59,187 nt of DNA from Cryobacterium sp. (GCA_019639015.1 JAHBSS010000005.1:1-59187); one strand, 5' to 3'; shown: positions 36,212 through 47,058, numbered from the stretch's first letter. The notes: generated from the letters alone by a model not told the origin. Program-made: numbers and translations.

Positions 36212-36263
36212 TGGAACTCCTTTGAATTTTGGTCATATTCAATTTCGACCTTACTCCGGAGTT

Positions 36264-37055
36264 TCAACTGGCGAACGCGGCTCGAATTTGCTCGTGAAGG
36301 ATGCCGTTAGTTGCCAGCGCAGACCCGTGCCAAGGACCCTGTTCTCCTTGCATGGATGTCAACAATCCGCCGGCTTCCTGAACGATAGGAAACAGAGCTG
36401 CCATGTCGTACGGTTGCAAGCCGTATTCGCCGGCGACATCCACAACCCCTTCAGCAACCATCATGTACGGCCAAGCGTCGCTGTAGTCGCGGGTGCGCCA
36501 AACCTTCCGCGCGAGATTCAAGTAGTGTTCGAGCTTGCCTTCCTGCTCGAATCGGTCCAGTCCGCTCATTGCAACGGAAGTTTCAGATAGCGAGTTCACC
36601 CTTGAGACACGGATGCCACGAATCGTTCCGTCGATATCTCGAGTGTGTGCCCCCAATCCGCGAGCCGCCCACCAACGCCGACCGAGCGCTGGGGCACTAA
36701 CGACTCCAACCACTGGATCGCCGTCGATAGCCAAAGCAATTAGTGTCGTCCAAACAGGTACACCGCGAACGAAGTTAGCGGTGCCGTCGATCGGGTCAAT
36801 AATCCACTGCCGAGTAGAACTGCCAACAGTTCCGTACTCTTCACCGTAGATCGCATCCCTGGGTTGATTGATTTCAATTGATTCTCTGAGGCTTGCCTCA
36901 ACCGCTTTATCAGCATCACTAACCTGGGTGTGATCGGGCTTTAGCGAAACCTCCAAATCGTTTGCCCGAAAGCGGTCAAGTGAAATGGCGTCGGCAATGT
37001 CGGCAAGGGAGAGAGCGAATTGAAGATCGTCAGCCAATTTTGAAGAAGGCACCAA
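36264..37055 (-). CDS. hisN: Histidinol-phosphatase, inositol monophosphatase fold
   Basis: The 263-residue enzyme has the IMPase motifs: GEE (about residue 71), WIIDPIDGTANFVRG with the metal aspartates, and the third metal site in YDMAAL. The phrases FVRGVPVWTTLIAL and RDYSDAWPYMMVAEGVVDVA fit the actinobacterial HisN branch that dephosphorylates histidinol phosphate, rather than a general inositol phosphatase. No other his genes are near, which is usual for HisN. It stands upstream of the 75-residue gene, after rsgA and aroA on the same strand. Confidence 0.85.
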   Translation of the reverse strand: MVPSSKLADDLQFALSLADIADAISLDRFRANDLEVSLKPDHTQVSDADKAVEASLRESIEINQPRDAIYGEEYGTVGSSTRQWIIDPIDGTANFVRGVPVWTTLIALAIDGDPVVGVVSAPALGRRWWAARGLGAHTRDIDGTIRGIRVSRVNSLSETSVAMSGLDRFEQEGKLEHYLNLARKVWRTRDYSDAWPYMMVAEGVVDVAGEYGLQPYDMAALFPIVQEAGGLLTSMQGEQGPWHGSALATNGILHEQIRAAFAS

Positions 37056-37093
37056 TTCAGGCTACCCCTGTCGATGATGCACAGTTTTCAAAC

Positions 37094-38113
37094 TCATGAA
37101 AGAGCCGTAAGTAGTCGCCTTAGCGAATCAAGCCTGAACATACCGGCATCGCCAAGTGCCCCCTGCTCTATTTGCTCGGCGATAGCGCAATCCGGTGCAT
37201 TGGACAAATGAGTGCAACCGCGGGGGCAATCATGGGCCAATTCAGCCAAATCAGAAAACCCCGCAATTATGTTTTCACGGTCGACGTGACCAAGCCCAAA
37301 TGACCTGACGCCTGGTGTATCTATGATCCAGCCATCGCCAACTCGATATGACACAGTCGAAGATGAGGTGTGTCGACCCCGACCTGTTACAGCATTAACT
37401 CGACCAGTTTGGCGATTCGCCGTGGGTACCAAGTTGTTCACGAGTGTGGATTTACCAACTCCAGAATGCCCAACCGCTACCGTCACATGGCCGCTCAGCA
37501 CTTCTTGAAGTTCTTTGAGCGGGAATTCGTCACGAGCGCTTGAGAGCATCCTCAAATTTAAAGCAGAAAAGTTTGCAATGAGTTCGCTCGGATCGGTCAA
37601 GTCGGTCTTGGTGATACAAAGTATCGGAGTTATCTTGGCGTCTAAGGCGGCGACAAGATAGCGGTCGATGAGCCGTGGCCGAGGTTCAGGTTCTGCGGCG
37701 GCAACCACAATTAGCATCTGGTCGGCGTTCGCAACGATAATTCGCTCTACCGAGTCAGAGTCGTCTGCGCTTCTTCGAAGCACTGTAGTTCGCGGTCTAA
37801 TTCGAACGATTCTGGCGAGGGTACCGGGGTCTCCACTTAAATCGCCAACCAATTCAACATGATCGCCGACAACAACAGGATCATTCCGAAGCTCTCTTGC
37901 CCGGGATGCCGTCAACTCGCGTTCTTCGGCAAGATTTTCTGAAACCAAGACCTGATATCGACCACGATCGACGCCCAACACTCTGCCGACGATGGCATTC
38001 GAATGGCTTGGCCTAATCTTGGTTCTCGCCCGAGAGCCTTTGGGGTTTGGCCTTACCCTAACCTCATAGTCGCTGTAACGATCCTCATCTTCGTCGTCGG
38101 ACAGCCAACTCAA
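37094..38113 (-). CDS. rsgA: Ribosome small subunit biogenesis GTPase RsgA
   Basis: The 339-residue protein has an OB-fold-like N-terminal domain, then the circularly permuted GTPase with G4 (TKTD) before G1 (GHSGVGKST) and G3 (DTPG). The C-terminal zinc site CPRGCTHLSNAPDC is complete. RsgA acts on late 30S assembly. It follows aroA by 13 bp on the same strand; aroA-rsgA-hisN is a typical actinobacterial order. Confidence 0.95.
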   Translation of the reverse strand: MSWLSDDEDEDRYSDYEVRVRPNPKGSRARTKIRPSHSNAIVGRVLGVDRGRYQVLVSENLAEERELTASRARELRNDPVVVGDHVELVGDLSGDPGTLARIVRIRPRTTVLRRSADDSDSVERIIVANADQMLIVVAAAEPEPRPRLIDRYLVAALDAKITPILCITKTDLTDPSELIANFSALNLRMLSSARDEFPLKELQEVLSGHVTVAVGHSGVGKSTLVNNLVPTANRQTGRVNAVTGRGRHTSSSTVSYRVGDGWIIDTPGVRSFGLGHVDRENIIAGFSDLAELAHDCPRGCTHLSNAPDCAIAEQIEQGALGDAGMFRLDSLRRLLTALS

Positions 38114-38126
38114 CTTCGGAGCACCT

Positions 38127-39539
38127 TCAAATTAAGCCAATCGAAAGCGGATCCACGCTTACTGGTTCCGGATGAATGAGTTGCCGCCACAAGCTTGGAA
38201 ATTCAGGGAGGGTCTTTGCTGTCGTCTCGATATCTTCGATTTCGATTCCGTCAATTGCTAGTCCAATGATCGCCCCAGCTGTTGCCATGCGGTGGTCGCC
38301 ATAACTGTGCCAAAGCCCACCGTGTAATTCAGCGGGTTCAATTTGCAAGCCGTCACTGAGTTCCGTGACGTTACCACCGATTCCATTCAGTTCAGTCGCC
38401 AATGCCAATAGCCTGTCCGTCTCATGTCCACGTAAGTGGCCGATACCGGTGATTCGACTTGGCGTGCTCGCTAAAGCAGCAATCGCCACGACTGTTGGGG
38501 CGAGTTCACCTGCTTGGGATAGATCCAAGTCCGCGCCCGGGATGTCACTGCCACCGAGCAATCCGCTTCCCCCGTTGGCCAAAAGCGTCCCGTCTCTTAG
38601 TTCGCATTTCAGGCCGAAGGTCGAGAGTATCTCCGGAAGCTCTGCGCCTACCTGCGTTGTTGTAGATGGCCACGCTTGAACGGAGACGGTGCCGCCTGCG
38701 ATCAACGCTGCAGCAAGAAACGGAGCGGCGTTCGAGAGGTCTGGCTCAAGAATTACCTCTTTGGCGGCGATGGGTGAGTTTTCGACAACCCACACACCGG
38801 GTTCCGGGGTGTTCACCGGAACCGAACGATTGGCGAGCACGTCGATTGTCATCTCAATGTGCGGCAAGCTCGGGAGTTTTGAACCGACGTGGCGAATCGT
38901 CAGTCCCTGTTCAAAGCGCGGTGCGGCTAGCAGCAGTCCAGAAACAAATTGGCTTGACTCTGAAGCGTCTATTTCGATGCTTCCGCCTTGCACCGAGCCT
39001 GTGCCGTAGAGACTAAATGGCAGGCTAGCTCGACCGTCGTCATTGACGTCCACTCCCAGTGATCTGAGTGACTGAATCGCGGTACGCATCGGACGCTTTC
39101 TTGCGGCGGGGTCTCCGTCGAAAGCGACTGGACCCAAAGCAAGCGCTGCAACAAACGGCATGAATCGCATGACAGTACCGGCGAGACCGCAGTCAATGGT
39201 TACTCCACCGCTTAGTTCTGCTGGAGTGATTAGCCAGTCATTTCCAAAATTTCCTTGACCCTCGACTTCCGCGATTTGAACCCCGAGGCTTCGAAGTGCT
39301 TGCACCATGAGATTGGTGTCTCGAGAATGCAAGGGAGACTTCAATAGCGACGGTCCATCCGCAATTGCAGAGAGCACGAGCTCGCGATTGGTAAGTGACT
39401 TAGATGCCGGCAAGTCGACAATCGAATTGAGGGGACCGAAAGGTCTTGGCGCAGGCCAAGGTCCGCTTGCCTTGCCCTCGACGAGATCGTCGTTCTGGTA
39501 AGGATCAAATTCTGGTTTGGAATATTTGGAGACAAGCAT
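38127..39539 (-). CDS. aroA: 3-phosphoshikimate 1-carboxyvinyltransferase (EPSP synthase)
   Basis: The 470-residue enzyme makes EPSP in the shikimate pathway. LPASKSLTNRELVLSAIADGPS is the substrate-binding start and CGLAGTVMRFMPFVAAL the second signature; the C-terminal part YGDHRMATAGAIIGLAI is intact. The first 40 residues or so are an acidic, Pro-rich N-terminal addition. The gene is divergent from sigR, the start being 68 bp from the sigma start; the short palindrome GTTAC-CAGA-GTAAC (39542-39555) lies just before it. Confidence 0.95.
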   Translation of the reverse strand: MLVSKYSKPEFDPYQNDDLVEGKASGPWPAPRPFGPLNSIVDLPASKSLTNRELVLSAIADGPSLLKSPLHSRDTNLMVQALRSLGVQIAEVEGQGNFGNDWLITPAELSGGVTIDCGLAGTVMRFMPFVAALALGPVAFDGDPAARKRPMRTAIQSLRSLGVDVNDDGRASLPFSLYGTGSVQGGSIEIDASESSQFVSGLLLAAPRFEQGLTIRHVGSKLPSLPHIEMTIDVLANRSVPVNTPEPGVWVVENSPIAAKEVILEPDLSNAAPFLAAALIAGGTVSVQAWPSTTTQVGAELPEILSTFGLKCELRDGTLLANGGSGLLGGSDIPGADLDLSQAGELAPTVVAIAALASTPSRITGIGHLRGHETDRLLALATELNGIGGNVTELSDGLQIEPAELHGGLWHSYGDHRMATAGAIIGLAIDGIEIEDIETTAKTLPEFPSLWRQLIHPEPVSVDPLSIGLI

Positions 39540-39607
39540 TGGTTACCAGAGTAACGGCAGAGCAATCCGTTGTTGCAGAGCACTAGCGAACTAGGAACGG
39601 AACAGTA

Positions 39608-40231
39608 TTGGCGACAATCGAACTAAGCTTGGCTCCGATGACCGCTGCCGACGTACCAAAGATCACGAAGAAGTCAAACGCGCAATTGCGCAGGCTTTTT
39701 GAAGAAGAAGCGTTACCACTTATGGACCAGCTTTATGCAGCTGCGATGCGGATGACTAGGAATCCGGCTGACGCATCCGATTTGGTTCAAGAAACGTTTG
39801 TGAAGGCGTTCTCGGCTTTTTCAAGTTTCAGTCAGGGTACGAACCTCAAAGCTTGGCTTTATCGAATTCTCACCAACACGTTCATTAATAATTACCGCAA
39901 AGACCAAAGAAACCCGTACCAAACCTCGATTGACGGTCTAGAGGAATGGCAAGTCGGTGAGGCCGAGTCCGCTACCGCAACAACAACCCGGTCTGCAGAA
40001 GCGGAAGCAATTGACCATTTGCCGGACAGTGCAATCAAAGACGCTCTCCAGTCGATTCCTGAGGACTTTCGACTAGTCGTGTATTTCGCGGATGTCGAAG
40101 GATTCACGTATCAAGAAATCGCCGACATCATGAAAACACCCGTCGGCACCGTAATGAGCCGACTTCATCGGGGGCGGCAAATGCTTAGAAAACTACTTGC
40201 AGAGTATGCCAGTTCGGGAGTAGGACGATGA
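39608..40231 (+). CDS. sigR: ECF sigma factor of the SigR/SigH (redox) type
   Basis: The 207-residue sigma factor has region 2 ([27 protein letters not shown]) and region 4 ([38 protein letters not shown]) of the SigR/SigH family. The partner RsrA-like gene overlaps the stop by ATGA. In Streptomyces and Mycobacterium this pair controls the thiol-oxidative stress response. The TTG at 39608 has AGGAACGGA upstream; ATG 39638 is an alternative. A full SigR-type promoter (GGAAT-N18-GTT) before the gene is not clear. Confidence 0.92.
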   Translation: MATIELSLAPMTAADVPKITKKSNAQLRRLFEEEALPLMDQLYAAAMRMTRNPADASDLVQETFVKAFSAFSSFSQGTNLKAWLYRILTNTFINNYRKDQRNPYQTSIDGLEEWQVGEAESATATTTRSAEAEAIDHLPDSAIKDALQSIPEDFRLVVYFADVEGFTYQEIADIMKTPVGTVMSRLHRGRQMLRKLLAEYASSGVGR

Positions 40232-40464
40232 ATGACTGTGGTTGCGAGAAGGCTCTCGCGGAACTAGAACACTACTTGCACAACGAGTTATGCAAAGAGG
40301 ATTACGATCAGATTCTCGAGCACATGAACGGTTGCGGGGACTGCGAGGGTGAGGCTCGGGTGGGGGTAACACTCACCCAGGCAGTCCAGCGCGCTTGCAA
40401 GGAGACTGCTCCAGAAGAACTTCGGGTAAACATCCTTGCAATCATCAATGAGGTTCGCTCTTAG
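40228..40464 (+). CDS. rsrA: Zinc-containing redox anti-sigma factor (RsrA/RshA type)
   Basis: The 78-residue protein has the ZAS motif H32-x3-C36-x2-C39, with an upstream C6 at the 26-residue distance to the histidine that is seen in RsrA, plus C4 and C22. Oxidation of the cysteines would release zinc and the sigma factor. It is coupled to sigR by ATGA overlap. The short length fits RshA and RsrA. It is followed by a weak hairpin (CGAATC/GATTCG, 40467-40482) and then a convergent gene. Confidence 0.9.
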   Translation: MNDCGCEKALAELEHYLHNELCKEDYDQILEHMNGCGDCEGEARVGVTLTQAVQRACKETAPEELRVNILAIINEVRS

Positions 40465-40488
40465 ACCGAATCTCGCGATTCGATTTCC

Positions 40489-40911
40489 CTAATTGTTTGG
40501 TGATGAAGGAGTCTCGCTCGGAACTGGCCCTGGCTGTTGACCCTGACCTTGATCCTTTGGCAGATCGCTGCCCGGTCCGCGCCCCTGTTGTTCACGGTGC
40601 TCCTTGATTTGGTTCTTGAGTTGCTGCTCAAGTCGCTTTTGCATTTGTTCCGGCAATTGCTCAAACGGCCGATTTTGAACTTGGGATTGCGACTGACCGG
40701 GCCTTTCAGAACCAGGATGCATTTGTTGCCCAATTAGAATTCCACCGAGCATTCCAAGCGCCAAGACACCGGCACCGGTTAGGCCGGCTGCAATGATCCA
40801 ACCTTTCCCGGCTTTTGACTGTGCATTTGTGGCTGGAGTCGCAGTTGTTTCGGGTTGGGCGGCAATGACTGTTGGTTCTTGATCTTGCGGCTTTTTGGCT
40901 TCTGTAGCCAT
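40489..40911 (-). CDS. Single-TM protein with Gln/Pro-rich extracellular tail
   Basis: The 140-residue protein has a cytoplasmic N-terminus (about 35 residues, charged), one TM helix (GWIIAAGLTGAGVLALGMLGGILIG), and a tail rich in Q, P, E and R (FEQLPEQMQKRLEQQLKNQ and GQGQQPGP). I do not recognise the family. It is divergent from the OmpR-type two-component genes and shares the direct-repeat region with them, so it is likely a target and perhaps a sensor partner of that system. Confidence 0.7.
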   Translation of the reverse strand: MATEAKKPQDQEPTVIAAQPETTATPATNAQSKAGKGWIIAAGLTGAGVLALGMLGGILIGQQMHPGSERPGQSQSQVQNRPFEQLPEQMQKRLEQQLKNQIKEHREQQGRGPGSDLPKDQGQGQQPGPVPSETPSSPNN

Positions 40912-40972
40912 CGATACTCCTTTTGAACGCTTCTCCGACGGGTTGTCGGCAAGCTCACATTCACGGATTGAG

Positions 40973-41047
40973 CTATGAATTGCCTATGTTCATTCAGTGG
41001 ATTTGGCATTAATCTCGTTTCACAGTTAATTCATAGACATTTCATAG
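40973..41047. promoter_or_regulatory. Mirrored pairs of 11-bp-period direct repeats (response-regulator operators)
   Basis: TTCATAG occurs twice, 11 bp apart (41030-41036, 41041-41047), upstream of the response regulator. On the other strand CTATGAA and CTATGTT (40973-40979, 40984-40990) form a matching pair oriented to the 140-residue gene. Tandem half-sites at one helical turn are the usual target of OmpR-family regulators. Confidence 0.6.
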
Positions 41048-41080
41048 ATGCACAGAGATGACTCATGGGAGAAATGACAA

Positions 41081-41815
41081 GTGCAAGATCAAGCTCTCCA
41101 CTCGGGATTGATTCGCACGGATGGTGGCAAAATCCGTGTACTGGTTGTCGACGACGAACAATCTCTTTCAGATCTGCTTTCAATGGCGTTGAAGTACGAA
41201 GGTTGGGAAGTGCGCACCGCAAACACCGGCCATGATGCGATTTCTTTGGCAAACGCATTTCAGCCTGATCTTGTTGTCTTAGACATCATGCTTCCCGATA
41301 TTGACGGACTGGATGTGCTTTCAAGGCTTCGAGGGAACGGTCACTCAGGACCCGTGTTGTTCCTGACTGCAAAGGACTCGATTCGAGACAGGATCACCGG
41401 TCTTACAGCTACCGGAGATGACTATGTGACCAAACCGTTTAGCCTCGAAGAGCTCGTGGCGAGGTTGAGAGGTTTGCTTCGGCGGAGCAGGCTCGCGATG
41501 AGTGCGGTTGAAGATCCCGAGGTTTTGGTTGGTGACTTGCGATTAAACGAAGAAAGCTACGAAGTTTCAAGAGGCGACAAACAAATAACGTTGACTGCAA
41601 CCGAGTTTGAGTTACTTCGCTACCTCATGCGTAACCCGAAGCGTGTTCTAACTAAAGATCAAATTCTCGACCACGTTTGGAGTTATGACTTTGAGGGTAG
41701 AGCTAGCGTTGTAGAACTCTACATTTCTTATCTCCGCAAGAAAATCGATTCGCTCGGTCCCGCGATGATTCACACTGTGCGCGGCGTTGGTTACATGATC
41801 AAGGCATCACAGTGA
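41081..41815 (+). CDS. OmpR/PhoB-type response regulator
   Basis: The 244-residue protein has a receiver domain (phosphoacceptor D68 in VVLDIMLPD, acidic pair D24-D25 or nearby, lysine in TKPF) and a winged-helix DNA-binding domain with TATEFELLRYLMRNPKRVLTK, then RASVVELYISYLRKKID and VRGVGYMIK. It is close to MprA/PrrA/TcrA-like regulators of Actinobacteria. The GTG start at 41081 has GGGAGAAA upstream. The kinase follows with GTGA-type coupling. The direct repeats before it suggest autoregulation. Confidence 0.93.
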   Translation: MQDQALHSGLIRTDGGKIRVLVVDDEQSLSDLLSMALKYEGWEVRTANTGHDAISLANAFQPDLVVLDIMLPDIDGLDVLSRLRGNGHSGPVLFLTAKDSIRDRITGLTATGDDYVTKPFSLEELVARLRGLLRRSRLAMSAVEDPEVLVGDLRLNEESYEVSRGDKQITLTATEFELLRYLMRNPKRVLTKDQILDHVWSYDFEGRASVVELYISYLRKKIDSLGPAMIHTVRGVGYMIKASQ

Positions 41816-43227
41816 CCCTGACCAAAAAACTTGTGCTGGGAATTGTTGCGATTCTCACATTTCTTAGCATCGTTATCGGTCTAACTAGCGTGCTCGTACT
41901 ACGACATTTTCTGATTGAACGCCTCGATGGCCAACTAGCCAATGTTCTTGAGCGTGTCGAGCAAGTCATTCCAAGACCACAGGATGATCGCCCGCCGGGA
42001 ATCGGGGATGCTCAGGGTGCTGGGACACTCGGATTGTTGGTGAGAGATGGCCGAATACTCGCTCCAAAATACTTGGATGACAACGCCCAGTTACGCACGT
42101 TGAGTCGAATCCAGCAGCTTCGATTGCTTGCAGTTGAATCTCGTGACCCCACCACAGTTCAATTAGGGGGAAAGCTTGGTAACTATCGGGTCGCTTCAAA
42201 AGACGGCATTCAAGGTGGACGGTTGATTGTCGGTTTGCCGATGCGAGACGTTGAGGTTACAACCCTGCAGCTTGCAGGAACGCTCACTGTGGTTGCAATA
42301 CTTGGAATTTCGATCGCTGGTCTAATTGGAACGATCTTTGTTCGACGATCGATGAAACCGCTGGCAACTGTTGCAGCAACCGCATCAAAGGTCTCCGAGT
42401 TGAGCCTAGACAGAGGTGAAGTGGAGCTCTTGCCACGAGTACCTGACGGGTATGCAAACTCCAACAACGAAGTGGGGCAAGTTGGAATAGCGCTAAACCG
42501 ACTATTGGATCGAGTCTCGTCAGCGCTTGCTGCTCGACAAGCGAGCGAGCGCAAAGTTAGACAGTTTGTGGCGGATGCGAGTCACGAACTCAGGACGCCG
42601 TTGGCTTCAATTCGCGGCTATTCCGAACTCACAAGAAGAAGCGGTGTGAAACTCGACCCTGATCTATCGAAAGCGCTCTCCAGAATTGAGTCGGAATCTA
42701 TTCGCATGACTGGACTTGTTGAAGATTTGCTGTTGCTTGCGAGGCTTGACGAACACACCGAGTTGCAACTGGGACGTATGGATCTACTGCCACTTTGCAG
42801 GAACGTGTTCGAAGATTCAGTGGCAAGTTCATCAAATCATCGGTGGGCTTTCAACGCGCCAAGTGAACCAATTTGGGTTAACGGAGACCCTGATCGCCTT
42901 CATCAAGCAATCGGAAACCTCTTGGCGAATGCTCGCATCCACACTCCAGAAGGAAGTCAGATTGAATTGAACCTGGCGGTCGAAGGAACGAATGCGATTA
43001 TCAAAGTCACGGATGACGGCCCGGGAATTCCAGAATCGATAGTTCCGATGCTGTTCGAACGATTCATTCGAGCGGATTCTTCAAGATCTCGCAGGGTCGG
43101 CGGCAGCGGATTAGGACTCTCGATTAGCCGCGCGATTTTTGAAGAGCACAACGGCACATTGACAGTCAAGAGCAAGCCGGGACTTACCGTGTTTACCGGA
43201 GCGATTCCACTGGCATCCGATCAATAG
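41812..43227 (+). CDS. Membrane sensor histidine kinase (OmpR-system partner)
   Basis: The 471-residue kinase has two TM segments (about 8-30 and 155-175) around an extracellular sensor of about 120 residues with no recognised domain, a HAMP-like linker, HisKA with H258 in FVADASHELRTPLASI, and HATPase boxes NLLANARIHT, VTDDGPGIP and GGSGLGLSI. It is translationally coupled to the regulator at 41081. The stop directly abuts the kgd stop on the other strand without a gap. The signal is unknown. Confidence 0.93.
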   Translation: MTLTKKLVLGIVAILTFLSIVIGLTSVLVLRHFLIERLDGQLANVLERVEQVIPRPQDDRPPGIGDAQGAGTLGLLVRDGRILAPKYLDDNAQLRTLSRIQQLRLLAVESRDPTTVQLGGKLGNYRVASKDGIQGGRLIVGLPMRDVEVTTLQLAGTLTVVAILGISIAGLIGTIFVRRSMKPLATVAATASKVSELSLDRGEVELLPRVPDGYANSNNEVGQVGIALNRLLDRVSSALAARQASERKVRQFVADASHELRTPLASIRGYSELTRRSGVKLDPDLSKALSRIESESIRMTGLVEDLLLLARLDEHTELQLGRMDLLPLCRNVFEDSVASSSNHRWAFNAPSEPIWVNGDPDRLHQAIGNLLANARIHTPEGSQIELNLAVEGTNAIIKVTDDGPGIPESIVPMLFERFIRADSSRSRRVGGSGLGLSISRAIFEEHNGTLTVKSKPGLTVFTGAIPLASDQ

Positions 43228-46200
43228 TTAACGCTTGGACAGAGTTAAAGCCTTTTCGATCAACTCTGCTTGCTCTTGAGCACTTCGCTTCGCTGAACCG
43301 GTTGCCGGAGAAGCCGAGGCGGGTCTTGAAGCAACTTTCATTTCCCGATTTCCGTTGCGCAACAACTCGAGGCAAATGAACGGCCATGCACCTTGGTTTT
43401 CTGGTTCGTCTTGAACCCAGAACAACTCAGCGTTGGGATACCGACCGACGGTCTCAATCAGTTCGCGAAGCGGGAGCGGGTACAGTTGCTCAACTCGCAC
43501 GAGTGCGATGTTGGTCTCTTGACGCTTTTCTCGTTCCGCGAGCAGGTCATAGTGGATCTTGCCCGAGTGCAGCAGAACTCGTTTCACTGACGATTTGTCA
43601 GCAATGGTCGAATCGTCGATTACCGGCGCGAATGATCCGGATGTGAAATCGGCCAATTCGCTCGTCGCACCGCGAAGCCTCAACATTGCTTTCGGTGTAA
43701 ACACAACTAGCGGGCGACGGGGCCTTGCATATGCTTGCCTTCTCAACAAATGGAAGTAGGAAGCTGGGGTGGACGGTCTAGCAACAGTCATATTGTTTTC
43801 TGCGCACAACTGCAGGTAACGTTCGATTCGCGCAGACGAGTGATCCGGGCCCTGACCCTCGTATCCGTGGGGGAGCAAAAGCACGACGCTTGAGTGTTGC
43901 CCCCATTTCTGTTCGGCACTTGAAATGAACTCGTCGACGATGGTTTGGGCGCCATTGGCGAAATCGCCAAACTGGGCTTCCCAAAGCACAAGGGCGTCGG
44001 CGCGCTCAACCGAGTAACCATACTCGTATCCCATTGCCGCATATTCGCTAAGCAGCGAATCGTAAATCCAGAATCGGGCCTGGTTTTGAGAAAGATTTGC
44101 CAGCGGTAGCCATTCCTGACCGTTCACCCGGTCGTGAAGGACCGCGTGACGCTGCACGAACGTTCCGCGGCGAGTATCTTGGCCGGCCATACGCACGGGG
44201 GTGCCTTCTAAGAGCACCGAACCGAGAGCTAGCAGTTCACCAAACGCCCAGTCGATTCCGCCGTTCCGGCTCATTTCGACGCGCTTTTCGAGCAAGGTCT
44301 GAACTCTTGGATGAACGGTAAAACCGGCCGGCGGGTTCGCATGCGCATCCCCGATCGCCGCGATTACGCTTTCATCCACACCTGTCGATTCGGGGGCTTG
44401 CATCTCGATGGTAGCGTCGGAGTCGTTTTGCTGATTCTCGGCTTCCTTATCGGATTCGATAACCGGAATTGATCCAGTTTGAGCCGCGTGTGTTTCAGCG
44501 AATGCTCTCTCGAGTCGCTCTTGGAAGTCTGCGTGTGCCGCGTCGTATTCCTCTTGGGTGATGTCCCCTCTACCGACTAGAGCTTCTGCGTAAAGGGTAC
44601 GAACGCTACGTTTTGCTTCAATGAGGTTGTACATGAGTGGCTGGGTCATCGAAGGATCATCGCCTTCGTTGTGTCCGCGCCTGCGGTAGCAAACCAAGTC
44701 GATCACGACGTCTTTGTGGAACTCTTGCCTGAACGCGAACGCGAGGGATGCGACCCGCAGTACCGCTTCAGGGTCGTCGCCGTTGACGTGGAAGATCGGT
44801 GCCTGAATTGTCTTCGCGACATCCGTCGAGTACACGGAAGTCCGGCCTTCTGACGGCGGCGTTGTGAAACCTACTTGGTTGTTAACCACTAGGTGGATAG
44901 TTCCGCCGATCCGATAGCCACGCAATTGTGACATTTGAAGGAGTTCGACGACAATACCTTGCCCGGCCATTGCAGCATCGCCGTGAATCAAGATTGGCAA
45001 TACACGGAATGTGCCGATTGGTTTGCGGTCCTGCTTGGCTCTGACTATGCCGGAAAGCACGCTATCAACCGCTTCAAGGTGCGACGGATTCGCGGCCAAA
45101 TACACGGGGATCTTCTCCCCGCCAGCGGCCGTAAAAGTTCCCTCGGTACCAAGGTGATACTTAACGTCACCAGAGCCTTGAACGGTTCGCGGGTCCTGGG
45201 TTCCCTCAAACTCGCGGAAGATCTGCCCGTAAGTCTTACCGGCGATGTTCGTGAGCACATTGAGCCGGCCCCTGTGAGCCATGCCGATTGCCACTTCGTC
45301 TAGTTCAACTTCCGCTGCCCCCTGAATCACTTCATCAAGCAACGAAATCATTGATTCCGCACCCTCAAGACTGAATCGCTTCTGGCCGACATACTTGGTT
45401 TGCAAGAACGTCTCAAACGCCTCGGCCTCGTTGAGCTTTGCGAGCACTCGCATTTGCTCGTCGTGCGTTGGCTTTGTGTACGGAGTCTCAACGTGATCTT
45501 GAATCCACTTACGTTCATTTGGATTCTGGATGTGCATGTACTCAATACCGATTGTTCGACAGTAAGAGTCGCGCAAGATCCCGAGAATTGTGCGAAGTTT
45601 TGCCGAACGGGTTCCGCCAAATCCTCCGGTAACGAATTCGCGATCTAGATCCCAGAACGATAGCCCGTGACTGGCGATCTCCAAGTCTGGGTGGGTTCGT
45701 TGCTTGTATTCGAGTGGGTCGACATCCGCCATTAGGTGGCCGCGGACTCTGAACGCGTTGATTAGTTCCTGAACTCGCGCGGTTTTGTCAACAGAATCAG
45801 CCGTGTCGACGTGAATGTCGCTCGCCCAGTGGATCGGGTCGTAAGGAATTCGAAGCGCAGAAAATACGTCTTCGTAGAAACTTCTCTCGCCGATGAGCAG
45901 TTCGTGAATCTTGGAAAGAAACTCACCCGATCCCGCGCCTTGAATTACGCGGTGATCATAAGTGGAAGTAAGAGTGATCGTCTTGCCGATTCCCAGATTT
46001 GAGAGCGTGGTTGTCGACATCCCTTGGAATTCGGCGGGGTATTCGAGGGCACCAACACCGATGATGCAACCTTGCCCCTTCATTAGACGCGGGACAGAGT
46101 GTTCGGTTCCGATGCCGCCAGGATTCGTTAGGGAGATCGTCGTTCCGGCAAAGTCATCCGCTGTCAGTTGGTTTGACCTAGCTCTCGCAACTAGAGCTTC

Positions 46201-47058
46201 ATATTCGGCAACGAACTCTGCGAAACCCATGGTGTCTGCACGCTTAATGCTCGGCACAAGTAACGCCCTAGAACCGTCGGGCTTTGGAACGTCGATTGCG
46301 ATACCGAGGTTCAAGTGCGCGGGAGTGACTAGGGATGGCTTGCCGTCGTTTTCTTCGTAATAAACGTTTTGGCTCGGGAAATCCTTGACAGCTTGAACTA
46401 ACGCCCAACCGATCAAATGGGTGAAAGATACCTTTCCACCTCGAGCTCGTTTCAGATGGTTGTTAATGACGATTCTGTTGTCGATAAGTAGTTTCGCGGG
46501 TACTGTGCGCACGCTAGTTGCTGTCGGTACGCTCAAACTCGCATCCATATTCGTCGCGAGCGACTTTGCCATCCCTTTGAGCGGAGTGACCTTAATATCT
46601 GGTTCTGCGGCTTCGGCCGTTTGTTCAGCGTTCAATGGCCGCGCTTTCGGAGCTTCAGCCGGAATAGGTTGGGCCTTTGGCCGAATCGAGGTGGTGCGTG
46701 CAACCGGTTGCGTGGCAGTTTGAGACGTGGCGGGCGATTCAGCTATCGCTTCGGGTTGTGCAGCCTTCGGTTCTGCAGCTTCTGGCAGGGCGACTTCTGG
46801 CTCCGCGGCTTCGGACTCAGTGCTTTGCGGTTCAATTGCCTCAACCTGAGTTTGCTCATCTTCTGGAGTGGCAGTTTCTGCAGGCTGGGCGGTCTTGGTC
46901 TTCGATTGGTGATAGTTCTCGAGAACTGGCCACCAGGCCTTATCAACTGAGTTTCGATCGGAAATGTAACTTTCGTACATTTCCTCTACGAGCCATTCAT
47001 TGGCTCCGAAGCCTGCTGCATTTGATTCTTCAGAGGATTCGCTGACCTGAGTTGACAC
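43228..47058 (-). CDS. kgd: Multifunctional 2-oxoglutarate metabolism enzyme (2-oxoglutarate decarboxylase/dehydrogenase E1-E2 fusion)
   Basis: This 1,276-residue protein joins an E2-like succinyltransferase domain to the thiamine-dependent E1 of the 2-oxoglutarate dehydrogenase complex; it has no lipoyl domain. A short N-terminal part ([16 protein letters not shown]) and an Ala/Glu/Pro-rich linker precede the acyltransferase core, with catalytic DHR in [14 protein letters not shown]. The E1 part has [13 protein letters not shown], the ThDP region [18 protein letters not shown] and [14 protein letters not shown], and a C-terminal half with [17 protein letters not shown]. In Actinobacteria this enzyme is regulated by GarA-type FHA proteins. 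Start GTG 47058 is chosen with AAGGAAG before it; a frame to 47127 is possible. Paired with the succinate-semialdehyde dehydrogenase above it could also serve an alternative route. Confidence 0.96.
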   Translation of the reverse strand: MSTQVSESSEESNAAGFGANEWLVEEMYESYISDRNSVDKAWWPVLENYHQSKTKTAQPAETATPEDEQTQVEAIEPQSTESEAAEPEVALPEAAEPKAAQPEAIAESPATSQTATQPVARTTSIRPKAQPIPAEAPKARPLNAEQTAEAAEPDIKVTPLKGMAKSLATNMDASLSVPTATSVRTVPAKLLIDNRIVINNHLKRARGGKVSFTHLIGWALVQAVKDFPSQNVYYEENDGKPSLVTPAHLNLGIAIDVPKPDGSRALLVPSIKRADTMGFAEFVAEYEALVARARSNQLTADDFAGTTISLTNPGGIGTEHSVPRLMKGQGCIIGVGALEYPAEFQGMSTTTLSNLGIGKTITLTSTYDHRVIQGAGSGEFLSKIHELLIGERSFYEDVFSALRIPYDPIHWASDIHVDTADSVDKTARVQELINAFRVRGHLMADVDPLEYKQRTHPDLEIASHGLSFWDLDREFVTGGFGGTRSAKLRTILGILRDSYCRTIGIEYMHIQNPNERKWIQDHVETPYTKPTHDEQMRVLAKLNEAEAFETFLQTKYVGQKRFSLEGAESMISLLDEVIQGAAEVELDEVAIGMAHRGRLNVLTNIAGKTYGQIFREFEGTQDPRTVQGSGDVKYHLGTEGTFTAAGGEKIPVYLAANPSHLEAVDSVLSGIVRAKQDRKPIGTFRVLPILIHGDAAMAGQGIVVELLQMSQLRGYRIGGTIHLVVNNQVGFTTPPSEGRTSVYSTDVAKTIQAPIFHVNGDDPEAVLRVASLAFAFRQEFHKDVVIDLVCYRRRGHNEGDDPSMTQPLMYNLIEAKRSVRTLYAEALVGRGDITQEEYDAAHADFQERLERAFAETHAAQTGSIPVIESDKEAENQQNDSDATIEMQAPESTGVDESVIAAIGDAHANPPAGFTVHPRVQTLLEKRVEMSRNGGIDWAFGELLALGSVLLEGTPVRMAGQDTRRGTFVQRHAVLHDRVNGQEWLPLANLSQNQARFWIYDSLLSEYAAMGYEYGYSVERADALVLWEAQFGDFANGAQTIVDEFISSAEQKWGQHSSVVLLLPHGYEGQGPDHSSARIERYLQLCAENNMTVARPSTPASYFHLLRRQAYARPRRPLVVFTPKAMLRLRGATSELADFTSGSFAPVIDDSTIADKSSVKRVLLHSGKIHYDLLAEREKRQETNIALVRVEQLYPLPLRELIETVGRYPNAELFWVQDEPENQGAWPFICLELLRNGNREMKVASRPASASPATGSAKRSAQEQAELIEKALTLSKR

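Noticed and set aside
46743..46946. ORFs antisense or alternate to the kgd linker
   Set aside because: Low-complexity Ala/Glu/Pro-rich linker yields open shadow frames.
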